Of a DNA stretch of 64,000 nt, positions 44,649 through 52,735 are shown piece by piece. Within the stretch, counting starts at the first letter, position 1, and every line of letters starts with the position of its first letter. Origin of the DNA: an uncultured Phascolarctobacterium sp. (GTDB lineage: Bacteria > Bacillota > Negativicutes > Acidaminococcales > Acidaminococcaceae); assembly GCF_900770955.1 (NCBI RefSeq), contig NZ_CAAGLX010000007.1, positions 9,570 to 73,569 of the forward strand, written 5' to 3'. The translations under genes were made by a program, and so were the position numbers. The notes below the pieces were generated by a model. That model searched no databases, was not told where the DNA came from, and was given only the letters and a program-made list of their open reading frames with translations.

Positions 44649-44749
44649 GACTGCGTATAATGCACCGTCTGCGTCATGAAGTCTCCTCGACGTACAGAAA
44701 GTACGCCGTCGTCGACTTCATTTAGCATCCGGCACATTCTCCACAGTCT
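44648..44749. repeat. Intergenic imperfect palindrome, copy B
   Basis: A 102-bp imperfect palindrome: outer AGACTG (44648-44653) / CAGTCT (44744-44749), middle ATGAAGTC / GACTTCAT, core GTAC (44692-44695), AGAAA, GTAC (44701-44704), GCCGTCGTCG. It begins at the obgE stop. A partial copy of the left arm follows as a direct repeat: 44652-44680 and 44798-44826 match at 28 of 29 bases. Confidence 0.7.
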
Positions 44750-44779
44750 CTGCTAGGATGGAGTAATTTGTCAGCGTCC

Positions 44780-44807
44780 TTGGCGAAAGATACGTATTGC
44801 GTATAAT
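44780..44807 (+). promoter_or_regulatory. Possible proB promoter inside the repeat-derived spacer
   Basis: TTGGCG (44780-44785), 16-bp spacer, TATAAT (44802-44807). The -10 lies within the second copy of the direct repeat, so the repeat may have supplied promoter sequence. Confidence 0.35.
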
Positions 44808-44926
44808 GCACCGTCTACGTCATGAATTTTACTCGACGTACGAGGAATGTTCTGTATCCTTGTCTAAATAGTAGTATTGCTGATAACGCAAAAAATATAA
44901 AAAACTAGAACTGCAGGTGAGGGGAA

Positions 44927-46066
44927 ATGTTAAACAATGAAGCAAGCCGTGAGGCTTTGCAAAAGGCCAAGCGCATTGTCATCAAGGTTGGCTCGAGTAC
45001 GATTACTTATGCCAACGGCAAGCGCAATTTCAGTCAGATTGACCGCTTAGCGCGCGAAATCAGTGATTTGCAGAATCAGGGCAAGGAAATGATTCTGGTT
45101 ACCAGCGGTGCTGTGGCTGTGGGCGTAGACCGCATGGGCTTGCCCGGCAAGCCGAAAACTATTCCCGGCAAGCAGGCTGCTGCTGCCGTAGGCCAGGGCG
45201 TTTTGATGCACACCTACGAAAAATTCTTTGCCGATTACGGTCAGATTGTGGCGCAGGTGCTGATTACCAAAACGGAGGCGATTGACCGCCACCGTTACAC
45301 CAATACGCGTAACACCTTTATGGAGCTGATGCGTCAGCGTGTCATCCCCATCGTTAACGAGAATGATGTTGTGGCGCTCGACGAGCTGAAAATCGGTGAT
45401 AACGATAATATGTCTGCTCTGGTTGCCGGTATTGTGGATGCTGATCTTGTTATTATCCTTTCTGATGTTGACGGACTGTATACCGCTAATCCGCAAACGC
45501 ATCCCGATGCTGTAATTGTGCCTGAGGTTGCTGAAATTACTCCGGAGATTGAGGCAAGTGCCGGCGGCGTCGGCTCTGCCCGCGGCACCGGCGGTATGGC
45601 TACCAAGATTCAGGCAGCTAAGGCTGCTACCAGCAGCGGTATTCATCTGGTGATTGCCAGCGGCACCGAAAAGAATGCTATTACACGTGTGCTGAAGGGC
45701 GAAGAGCTGGGAACCTTGTTTATCAGCCGCGAAAACCGTCTGCAGTTCCGCAAGCGTTGGTTGGCCTTTGGTGCAAAGATTGCTGGCAGCATTGTAGTTG
45801 ACGACGGCTGCGCCAAGGCTATTCGCAAGGCCGGCGGCTGCAGTATTCTGCCGGCAGGCGTGTTTGCCGTGCAGGGGGAATTTTTGCCGGGAAGCACAGT
45901 AAGTGTTATCGATAAGGATGCGCACGAGCTGGCACGTGGCTTAGTACATTATTCTTCTGCCGAGCTGGAGCAGATTAAGGGCTGTAATTCCGGTGAGATT
46001 GCAAATATTCTGGGACATAAAAATTTTGATGAGGTTATCCACCGCGATGACCTGGTTATTTTATAA
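44927..46066 (+). CDS. proB: Glutamate 5-kinase
   Basis: Phosphorylates glutamate at the gamma carboxyl in proline synthesis. The 379-residue protein has an amino-acid-kinase domain (IVIKVGSSTITYANGKRN, LVTSGAVAVGVDRMG, VNENDVVALDELKIGDNDNMS within the active site) and a C-terminal PUA domain (about 280-358, AGSIVVDDGCAKAIRKAGG). Proline usually feeds back on this enzyme. The start has GAGGGGAA. proA follows after about 15 bp. Confidence 0.95.
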   Translation: MLNNEASREALQKAKRIVIKVGSSTITYANGKRNFSQIDRLAREISDLQNQGKEMILVTSGAVAVGVDRMGLPGKPKTIPGKQAAAAVGQGVLMHTYEKFFADYGQIVAQVLITKTEAIDRHRYTNTRNTFMELMRQRVIPIVNENDVVALDELKIGDNDNMSALVAGIVDADLVIILSDVDGLYTANPQTHPDAVIVPEVAEITPEIEASAGGVGSARGTGGMATKIQAAKAATSSGIHLVIASGTEKNAITRVLKGEELGTLFISRENRLQFRKRWLAFGAKIAGSIVVDDGCAKAIRKAGGCSILPAGVFAVQGEFLPGSTVSVIDKDAHELARGLVHYSSAELEQIKGCNSGEIANILGHKNFDEVIHRDDLVIL

Positions 46067-46081
46067 GGCAGTGTGAGAATT

Positions 46082-47338
46082 ATGGCAACGTACGAATTGG
46101 TGAAGGCTAAGGCGCAGGCTGCGAAGCAGGCTGCGGCAAAGCTTGCCGTTACTTCTACCGCAGTTAAGAATGCGGCACTTTTGGCGATGGCTGCTGCGCT
46201 GGAGGCGCAGCAGGCGGAGATTTTGGCTGCAAATGAGCGTGATATGGCTGCAGCTGCAGCCAAGGGCATGAAAAGCTCGATGCTGGACCGTCTGAAGCTG
46301 ACTGCGGAGCGCATCAGTGGTATGGCTGACGGCTTGCGTCAGGTAGCAGGCCTGGCTGATCCTGTGGGTAATGTTATTGACGGCAAAACTCTGCCTAACG
46401 GTCTGCATATTACCAAAATTCGCGTTCCCTTGGGCGTTATCGGTATTATTTACGAGGCGCGTCCCAATGTTACGGCAGATGCCGCAGGCCTGTGCCTGAA
46501 ATCAGGTAATGCGGTTATTCTTAAGGGCGGCAGCGAGGCGATGGAGTCCAACAAGACTGTGGCTGCGATTCTGGCGCAGGCTGCTGAGGGTGCAGGCATT
46601 CCTGCAGGCTCTATTCAGTTTATTGATACCAGCGACAGACAGGCTGTGCAGGATTTAATCCATATGAACGGTTTGGTGGACGTGGTTATTCCGCGCGGCG
46701 GTGCCGGCCTGATTCAGGCTGTAGTGCGTAATGCCAGCGTGCCGGTTATCGAAACGGGTGCAGGCGTATGCCATACCTATGTGGACAAGGATGCTAATGT
46801 GGAGATGGCGATGAAGATTGCCTTCAATGCTAAGGTACAGCGTCCTTCTGTATGCAATGCAATGGAAACACTGCTGGTGCATAAGAATATTGCCGATAAA
46901 TTCTTGCCTATGATGCTGATGATGTATAATACCTCTGCCGTAGAAATACGCGGTGACGAGGCCGTACAGGAGTACAGCTCTCAGGTGCATCCGGCGACGG
47001 AAGAGGACTGGGCGACGGAATACGGCGATTTGCGCCTTTCTGTAAAGATTGTGGACAGCATTGAGGAGGCTATGGCACATATTGCCAAGTACGGTACCGG
47101 TCACAGTGAGTGTATTGTTACCGATAATTATCAGGCAGCACAGCTTTTCCAATATACTGTGGATGCTGCTGCTGTTTATGTCAATGCTTCTACCCGGTTT
47201 ACAGACGGTAACGAATTCGGCTTCGGTGCGGAAATCGGTATCAGCACACAAAAGCTGCATGCCCGTGGACCAATGGCATTGCCGGAGCTTACAAGTACGA
47301 AGTATCTGATTAACGGCAATGGTCAGGTGCGCGGCTGA
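46082..47338 (+). CDS. proA: Glutamate-5-semialdehyde dehydrogenase (gamma-glutamyl phosphate reductase)
   Basis: Reduces gamma-glutamyl phosphate with NADPH to the semialdehyde. The 418-residue protein has the ALDH-superfamily fold with PLGVIGIIYEARPNVTADA, the catalytic Cys in VQRPSVCNAMETLL and the C-terminal signature NASTRFTDGNEFGFGAEIGIST. ATG 46082 is used; an in-frame GTG at 46073 with AAGG 4 nt upstream is an alternative. Forms an operon with proB; proC is not in the window. Confidence 0.95.
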   Translation: MATYELVKAKAQAAKQAAAKLAVTSTAVKNAALLAMAAALEAQQAEILAANERDMAAAAAKGMKSSMLDRLKLTAERISGMADGLRQVAGLADPVGNVIDGKTLPNGLHITKIRVPLGVIGIIYEARPNVTADAAGLCLKSGNAVILKGGSEAMESNKTVAAILAQAAEGAGIPAGSIQFIDTSDRQAVQDLIHMNGLVDVVIPRGGAGLIQAVVRNASVPVIETGAGVCHTYVDKDANVEMAMKIAFNAKVQRPSVCNAMETLLVHKNIADKFLPMMLMMYNTSAVEIRGDEAVQEYSSQVHPATEEDWATEYGDLRLSVKIVDSIEEAMAHIAKYGTGHSECIVTDNYQAAQLFQYTVDAAAVYVNASTRFTDGNEFGFGAEIGISTQKLHARGPMALPELTSTKYLINGNGQVRG

Positions 47339-47653
47339 GCTTGTATTTAGCTGCATTGTCGACGGGTTAGCCTGGCAAAACCTTTTGCGTTGACGGTAAT
47401 GATTTACGGCTGATGCAATGTCAGCTGCAAAATTCAATAAAGCGTAATACTTATTGATAAACCCGCTTCGATGGCATAAGCCGGCGAAGCGGGTTTTGCT
47501 TAGGTTCAACCTGAAGGACGCAGGTAAAATTCACATTTTTGCACCGATTTTTATTGTCGAAGGTATATGCTTTAAGTGTAAAATTTGATATAATTAATTG
47601 GATAAGATTGCTTTGTCGCTATTGCGCAATTTAGGAAGCTGGAGGGAACTCTT
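47339..47653. other. 315-bp intergenic region
   Basis: Contains the proBA terminator at 47459-47496 and, before it, a loosely paired stem between about 47350 and 47433 (AGCTGCATTG with CAATGTCAGCT). Downstream, A/T-rich sequence with TATAAT near 47588 probably holds the promoter for the next operon. No gene is seen. Confidence 0.5.
47459..47500 (+). terminator. Terminator of the proBA operon
   Basis: A perfect 12-bp stem AAACCCGCTTCG (47459-47470) / CGAAGCGGGTTT (47485-47496) followed by TGCTT. Confidence 0.75.
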
Positions 47654-48160
47654 TTGGAAGAATTGTATCGTGAAGAATCTGGAACAAGTACGCAAAGAAA
47701 AATTTTTGCAGTGATTGCCTTGCTTATGATAGCAAGCCTTTATTGGCATGAATGGACCTGGCTGCAGGAGCATAGACGCTTTGATATGTTGGGTTGGGGT
47801 ATGGACACTGTGCTTTTGGCTCTGTGGATCTGGCGTGTAGCTTTTGGTTATACTTTGATTCTCTACAAAGATATGAAGCTGGAGGTAATCAGCCACGGTT
47901 TAGGCTTTATTAAACGCAGTTATGTTGTTGATCTGACCCGTACAGAAAGCTTTACCGATAAATATGTAAAGAGCTTTTTCCGCAAAACAGCGATTAAGCA
48001 TTACATCCATCGCTATAATTCACTTGATGAAAATCCGCAGCGCTTGCTGGTATTTACCGAAGGCAAGAAAAATAAGCTGGCAGGCTTGCTGTTTAAATCA
48101 AGTGATGAGTTTGTTCGTGTATTGCGTAAGGAAATGCCGGATAAATTTATTCAGCTTTAA
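47654..48160 (+). CDS. Hypothetical membrane protein, possibly PH-like
   Basis: A 168-residue protein with two N-terminal membrane helices (about 16-32 and 47-67) and a cytoplasmic C-terminal part. The residues after the helices (DMKLEVISHGLGFIKRSYVVDL) have the look of a bacterial PH-type membrane-associated domain, but this is only an impression. TTG 47654 is chosen because GGAGGG ends 7 nt upstream and no ATG fits. It leads a run of small membrane-protein genes before maf and radC. Confidence 0.6.
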   Translation: MEELYREESGTSTQRKIFAVIALLMIASLYWHEWTWLQEHRRFDMLGWGMDTVLLALWIWRVAFGYTLILYKDMKLEVISHGLGFIKRSYVVDLTRTESFTDKYVKSFFRKTAIKHYIHRYNSLDENPQRLLVFTEGKKNKLAGLLFKSSDEFVRVLRKEMPDKFIQL

Positions 48161-48195
48161 TTGATGATTGTTTTTGATATAGGAGGCTTTGAGAT

Positions 48196-48486
48196 ATGGA
48201 AACTATAGCTAACGTAGAACCGGTTGTTGTCTGCGCCCGCGTTATGCAAATATTTTTTGGTTCTTTTATTTACATTTATCTGATTGCTAAGCTGGTTGGA
48301 CCCGATAACAAATTGGCGTGGTTCAGAAAACGTAAAAAATATACTTTTTTTAACCGCCGTGGTATTTTCGGCGAGGATATCAACTTCGGTTATCCTGTAT
48401 GCTGGCAAGGCGTTCTTGTTTTCCTGGCAATTTACGGCGTAGTTTTCGGCTTCGGCTATTGGTATATTTTCGTACATGCTTATTAA
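48196..48486 (+). CDS. Hypothetical small membrane protein
   Basis: Ninety-six residues with two predicted helices: one near the N terminus (VVCARVMQIFFGSFIYIYLIA) and one near the end (WQGVLVFLAIYGVVFGFGYW), linked by a basic cytoplasmic or periplasmic loop (RKRKKYTFFNRRG). The ribosome binding site TAGGAGG precedes ATG 48196. Not recognised; lies 35 bp after the previous gene and 33 bp before the RseC-like gene, so probably the same transcript. Confidence 0.6.
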   Translation: METIANVEPVVVCARVMQIFFGSFIYIYLIAKLVGPDNKLAWFRKRKKYTFFNRRGIFGEDINFGYPVCWQGVLVFLAIYGVVFGFGYWYIFVHAY

Positions 48487-48519
48487 GCTAAATATTTGGT
48501 AGAGGAAGGAATTGCTTCA

Positions 48520-48945
48520 ATGGCAGAAATTAGAGGTATTATTGTTAAAAAGCAGGGCGAACGCGCTGAGGTGAAGGTTGACAAAGCTGAAAGCGAGCTG
48601 ACAGGCCTGCCTAAATATATAGATTGCTGGAATCCGGTTGGTGCCAAGGCCGGTGATGTAGTCGGTGCGGAATACCGTGATTTTGACCAGCGCAAGGCTA
48701 AGCTGGTTATTTACGGCCTGCCGGTAGCAGGTATTCTTGCGGGCGTTGCCTGCGGTCACAGCATGGCTACATTTTTCCATATGGATGAATTGCCATTTAT
48801 TGCAGGTTGCATTGTTTTGTGGCTTTTGGTAACCGTAAACTATGCACGTATTTTTAAGCGTGATGCGGTACGCGAGGGCAAGCAGGCTGTTATTTTTGAA
48901 ATCCAGCAGCCGAAGATTGTTATTGATATGGGTAAAAAGGAATAG
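48520..48945 (+). CDS. RseC/MucC-like SoxR-reducing system protein
   Basis: A 141-residue membrane protein with a short N-terminal beta domain (EIRGIIVKKQGERAEVKVDK), then two helices (about 66-84 and 88-107) and a soluble tail. This order fits RseC, which in Proteobacteria acts with the Rnf-like SoxR-reducing complex or on sigma-E. Here it lacks the Cys cluster of typical RseC (only one Cys before the helices), so the role may differ. ATG 48520 follows GAGGAAGG; an in-frame GTG at 48496 is less likely. Confidence 0.6.
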   Translation: MAEIRGIIVKKQGERAEVKVDKAESELTGLPKYIDCWNPVGAKAGDVVGAEYRDFDQRKAKLVIYGLPVAGILAGVACGHSMATFFHMDELPFIAGCIVLWLLVTVNYARIFKRDAVREGKQAVIFEIQQPKIVIDMGKKE

Positions 48946-48953
48946 GCTGAAGC

Positions 48954-49514
48954 ATGAAGGTTATTTTGGCATCAGCCTCTCCGCGCAGACAGGCGCTGCT
49001 GCAGCAAATAGGTATTACTCCGCTGGTTTGTCCGGCGTATTTTGCTGAAGGCAGCGGCACTGCCAGCCAGGCGCAGGAGGTTGCCTTGCATAATGCAGTC
49101 GGCAAATGTGCCGCTGTAGCAGCCAAAACAGGAGATGAGCTTCCTGTTATCGCTGCTGATACAATCGTAGTGATTGATAATGTTATTTTGGGCAAACCGC
49201 AGGATGCGGCAGCTGCCAAGGCTATGCTGCAGCGTTTGTCCGGACGTACACACCAGGTAATGACAGGTGTTGCTGTGCAATATAAGGGACAAAAGATGTC
49301 CGAGGTGTGCGTTACCGATGTAAGCTTTCGTCAGCTGACTGCTGAAGAAATAGATGCTTATATTGCTACAGGCGAGCCTATGGATAAGGCCGGTGCCTAT
49401 GGCATTCAGGGCAGAGGTGCTGTCCTGGTAGAAAAAATCAATGGCTGCTATAACAATGTTGTAGGTCTGCCGTTGTCGTTGTTGTACTTAATGATGCAAA
49501 GACTGGGAGTATGA
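48954..49514 (+). CDS. maf: Maf-family nucleoside triphosphate pyrophosphatase
   Basis: A 186-residue house-cleaning enzyme hydrolysing dTTP/UTP-type or modified nucleotides. LASASPRRQALLQQIG at the N terminus, AADTIVVIDNVILGKPQD and the C-terminal GAYGIQGRGAVLVEKINGCYNNVVGLP are diagnostic. In many Firmicutes maf, radC and mreBCD are consecutive, exactly as here. Confidence 0.94.
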   Translation: MKVILASASPRRQALLQQIGITPLVCPAYFAEGSGTASQAQEVALHNAVGKCAAVAAKTGDELPVIAADTIVVIDNVILGKPQDAAAAKAMLQRLSGRTHQVMTGVAVQYKGQKMSEVCVTDVSFRQLTAEEIDAYIATGEPMDKAGAYGIQGRGAVLVEKINGCYNNVVGLPLSLLYLMMQRLGV

Positions 49515-49527
49515 GGAGCTATGAAGA

Positions 49528-50286
49528 GTGACTAATCCTGCAGCAAGCAGGACCTGCAATTTTTGCAGTGATTTTAGTAGTATCGACAAAACAACAAATA
49601 CAGAAAGTATTAAAAATCTTCCCTTAGAGGACAGACCGCGGGAAAAGCTTTTTCTGCGTGGGGTGGAGGCGCTGACTGATGCAGAGCTGCTGGCAATATT
49701 GTTGCGTACAGGTACTGCTCAAAAATCAGCGTTGGAAATTGCTAAGGAGCTCACAGCTGACGGCGGTTTATACAGGCGTCTGGCAGGAGTGAGGGACTTA
49801 AATGAGCTTATGCAAATCAAGGGTATGGGGCAGGCTAAGGCGGCAACCGTTTTGGCTGCTCTGGAAATAGGCAGGCGTATTGCGTCAGCCCGCCCTTTGG
49901 ATAAAATCCGTTTTGGCTGTCCGCAGGATGGTGCGGCGTTTTTAATGCCACGCCTGCGTTATGCTACAAAGGAACAATTTTTAGTAATTTTGTTAAACAG
50001 TAAGAATAAAGTAATAGGCACAGAGCTGGTATCAGAGGGTTCTCTGACAAATTCGGTGGTGCATCCGCGGGAGGTTTTCCTGCCGGCGATTCTGCAGCAT
50101 GCAGCTTCTATCTGCGTGGCCCACAATCATCCTTCGGGTGATCCGACGCCAAGCAGCGAGGACAGGCAGCTGACAGATGTTTTGCTGGCAGCCGGCCAAA
50201 CGTTGGGAATTCCGCTTCTGGATCATCTGATTATCGGGGATGGTGCTTATTACAGCTTTCAGGAAGATGGAGCTTTAGAAGTTTAG
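49528..50286 (+). CDS. radC: RadC-family JAB-domain protein
   Basis: A 252-residue protein with an N-terminal helix-hairpin-helix part (EALTDAELLAILLRTG, then KGMGQAKAATVLAALEIGRR) and a C-terminal JAB/MPN metal-binding domain (VAHNHPSGDPTPSSED, with the metal His-x-His and Asp). Despite the name its repair role is doubtful. The GTG start gives about 32 residues more than usual before the conserved PREKLFLRGVEAL, including two Cys; the extension has no obvious domain. Lies between maf and mreB, the common Firmicute order. Confidence 0.9.
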   Translation: MTNPAASRTCNFCSDFSSIDKTTNTESIKNLPLEDRPREKLFLRGVEALTDAELLAILLRTGTAQKSALEIAKELTADGGLYRRLAGVRDLNELMQIKGMGQAKAATVLAALEIGRRIASARPLDKIRFGCPQDGAAFLMPRLRYATKEQFLVILLNSKNKVIGTELVSEGSLTNSVVHPREVFLPAILQHAASICVAHNHPSGDPTPSSEDRQLTDVLLAAGQTLGIPLLDHLIIGDGAYYSFQEDGALEV

Positions 50287-50300
50287 GAGGATAGCCGGAA

Positions 50301-51344
50301 ATGAAGTTTACTTTCCCTAATATCAGTATTTTTAATAATATGTCAGACGACATGGGTATAGATTTGGGCACTGCAAATACGCTGGTGCATTGCAAGGATA
50401 AGGGCATTATTATTCGCGAACCGTCGGTAGTAGCTGTAGAAAAGGATACTAACGAGGTTTTGGCAATCGGTGCGGAGGCCAAAAGAATGATTGGCCGTAC
50501 TCCTGGTAATATTGTGGCTATCCGTCCGATGAAGGACGGCGTTATTGCCGACTATGAAATTACTCAGTCCATGCTGAAATATTTTATTAAGCAGGCTATG
50601 GGCAACCGTACCTTTGTACGTCCGCGTATTTTGGTCGGCGTACCCTCCGGTGTTACGGAAGTAGAAAAGCGTGCCGTTGTTGATGCTACTATCGAAGCAG
50701 GTGCACGTGAGGCTTATCTGATTGAAGAACCGATGGCTGCTGCAATCGGTGCCGGCCTGCCTGTACAGGAAGCAACCGGCAGCATGGTTGTTGATATCGG
50801 CGGCGGCACCTGTGAGGTTGCTGTAATTTCTCTGGGCGGCATTGTTGTCAGCAAGAGCGTGCGTTGCGGCGGCGATGCTATTGACAGTGCTATTGTACGT
50901 TATATCCGCAAAGCATTTAATATGTTTATCGGTGAACGTACTGCAGAAAACATCAAAATTGAAATCGGTACCGCAATGAAGGTTGACGAGCCTGCTGTTA
51001 TGGAGGTTCGCGGCCGCGATCTGCTTAGCGGTCTGCCTAAGAGCATTGAGGTTAATGCCAACCATGTCTGCGAGGCAGTAAACGAGCCTGTAAGCATGAT
51101 TGTTGACGCTGTTCGTAACACCTTGGAGCGTACACCGCCTGAATTGTCAGCTGATATTATGGACCGTGGCATTGTAATGACCGGCGGCAGCTCTATGCTG
51201 CGCAATCTGGACAGATTGATTTCTCAGGAAACCGGTATGCCGGTATTTGTTTCTGACGAAGCGTTGAACTGTGTTGCTTTGGGCACCGGTATCGCTGTAG
51301 AAAATATTGATATTTACCGCAAAGGCTTTATGACCTCTAAATAA
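50301..51344 (+). CDS. mreB: Rod-shape-determining actin homologue MreB
   Basis: A 347-residue actin-fold protein that organises lateral wall synthesis. Phosphate 1 MGIDLGTANTLVH, MVVDIGGGTCEVAVISLGG and IVMTGGSSMLRNLD are the nucleotide-binding motifs. The N-terminal stretch before phosphate 1 (FPNISIFNNMSDD) resembles the membrane-binding helix. First gene of the mreBCD-mrdA-rodA elongasome cluster. Confidence 0.96.
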   Translation: MKFTFPNISIFNNMSDDMGIDLGTANTLVHCKDKGIIIREPSVVAVEKDTNEVLAIGAEAKRMIGRTPGNIVAIRPMKDGVIADYEITQSMLKYFIKQAMGNRTFVRPRILVGVPSGVTEVEKRAVVDATIEAGAREAYLIEEPMAAAIGAGLPVQEATGSMVVDIGGGTCEVAVISLGGIVVSKSVRCGGDAIDSAIVRYIRKAFNMFIGERTAENIKIEIGTAMKVDEPAVMEVRGRDLLSGLPKSIEVNANHVCEAVNEPVSMIVDAVRNTLERTPPELSADIMDRGIVMTGGSSMLRNLDRLISQETGMPVFVSDEALNCVALGTGIAVENIDIYRKGFMTSK

Positions 51345-51357
51345 GTAGGAATGCAGC

Positions 51358-52206
51358 ATGAATAAGAAGGTTATGTTGGTAGCTTTGTTTGTTCTGGTCC
51401 TGTTTTCCATGTTGGCGATGGCAGTTGCCGGCAGAAGCCGTTTTCCTTTGGTCAACAGAGCGGTGGCAGCGGTAGTGCTGCCGGTAGAAAATATGCTGAC
51501 CGGATTAGGCAATGCCGGCGATGGCGTACGTGGCTATTGGAAGGCATTGACAGTAATGCAGAGCGAAAATGCAAAGCTGAAACAAGAAAATATTGAGCTG
51601 CGTAATGCCAATATCCAGATGGCTTCGATGTATGCCGAAAATCAGCAGCTGAGAGGTTTGCTGGAGTATAAGGAGCAGCACAAATCGCAGAAGGTTGTAG
51701 CGGCAAAGGTAATTGCCCGCAGTTTTGGCGATTTACGTGACTGCATATATATCGCTGCCGGTAAGGACAGAGGCCTGGCACCTGATATGGCTGTTGTAAA
51801 CGGTGGTCTGGTAGGTGTGGTTGATGAGGTATATGATGATTATGCCCGTGTACTTTTGCTTACATCTCCGCGCTGTCGTGTAGGTGCGAGGGTATTGCGC
51901 GCCGATTCGCGTGCTGTCGGTGTAGCCGGTGGTGTCAGCGGTAAGGATAAACTGCTGTTGGAGCATATTTACCGTGAAGCAAGCCTGCGTGAGGGCGATA
52001 TCATTGTTACCAGCGGTTACAGCGGCAGCCATCCTGCAGATATTCTTATCGGTAAGGTTACTGCTACTCATATGGATAGTGTCGGTCTGCTGCAGGAAGC
52101 AGATGTTGTGCCTGCTGCTGATATTGCAGATGTGGAACAGGTATTGGTTATTGTTGGCTTTACGCCGGAAGCGAAAATCGTATTACAGGGAGGACAGGCA
52201 AAATGA
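51358..52206 (+). CDS. mreC: Rod-shape-determining protein MreC
   Basis: A 282-residue bitopic protein: one N-terminal helix (about 5-22), a coiled coil (about 60-100, SENAKLKQENIELRNANIQ), and periplasmic beta domains with KDRGLAPDMAVVNGGLVG. It links MreB/RodA/PBP2. 13 bp after mreB and overlapping mreD by 4 bp. Confidence 0.94.
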   Translation: MNKKVMLVALFVLVLFSMLAMAVAGRSRFPLVNRAVAAVVLPVENMLTGLGNAGDGVRGYWKALTVMQSENAKLKQENIELRNANIQMASMYAENQQLRGLLEYKEQHKSQKVVAAKVIARSFGDLRDCIYIAAGKDRGLAPDMAVVNGGLVGVVDEVYDDYARVLLLTSPRCRVGARVLRADSRAVGVAGGVSGKDKLLLEHIYREASLREGDIIVTSGYSGSHPADILIGKVTATHMDSVGLLQEADVVPAADIADVEQVLVIVGFTPEAKIVLQGGQAK

Positions 52207-52703
52207 GGAGACTGATTTGGCCCGTCCTGTTTCTGTTCTTAATGCTGCTGCAGGGTTCTATGTCCGTGTATTATACCGGTTGGCTTTCCTGTGATCTGCT
52301 GCTTTTGGCGTTATACGCCTATGCGATGCTGCGCGGCGAAAAAGCAGGCGCTCTTGTCGGTGGTGTTACCGGACTGCTGCAGGATGCAATGACGGTGGGT
52401 GTTTTTGGCTTCCATATTCTCAGTCGTATCTGTGTAGGTTATATCGTAGGTCTGACCAAAGAAAAGGTGTTTAAGGATAATTATCTTTATCATATGAGCG
52501 CTATTGCTACGATTACCTTTATTCTGCGTTTTGCCTATTGGTGGCTGGAGTTATTGCGCAGCGGCGGACGCTGGAGCATCTTTTTCGCATATTTATGGGA
52601 TTCCCTGGGCTATATTATAGGCAATGCACTGCTTGTATGGCCTGTTGTCATTATAATGAAGATGATTTACGAATGGATCAGAAAAGAAGATATATCTTAT
52701 TAA
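52203..52703 (+). CDS. mreD: Rod-shape-determining protein MreD
   Basis: A 166-residue integral membrane protein with about five helices; GGVTGLLQDAMTVGVFGFHIL is the typical central segment. Works with MreC at the elongasome. Translationally coupled to mreC. Confidence 0.92.
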   Translation: MRRLIWPVLFLFLMLLQGSMSVYYTGWLSCDLLLLALYAYAMLRGEKAGALVGGVTGLLQDAMTVGVFGFHILSRICVGYIVGLTKEKVFKDNYLYHMSAIATITFILRFAYWWLELLRSGGRWSIFFAYLWDSLGYIIGNALLVWPVVIIMKMIYEWIRKEDISY

Positions 52704-52735
52704 ACAGGAAGCGGGAAAGGAGACAGACGTAGCCT

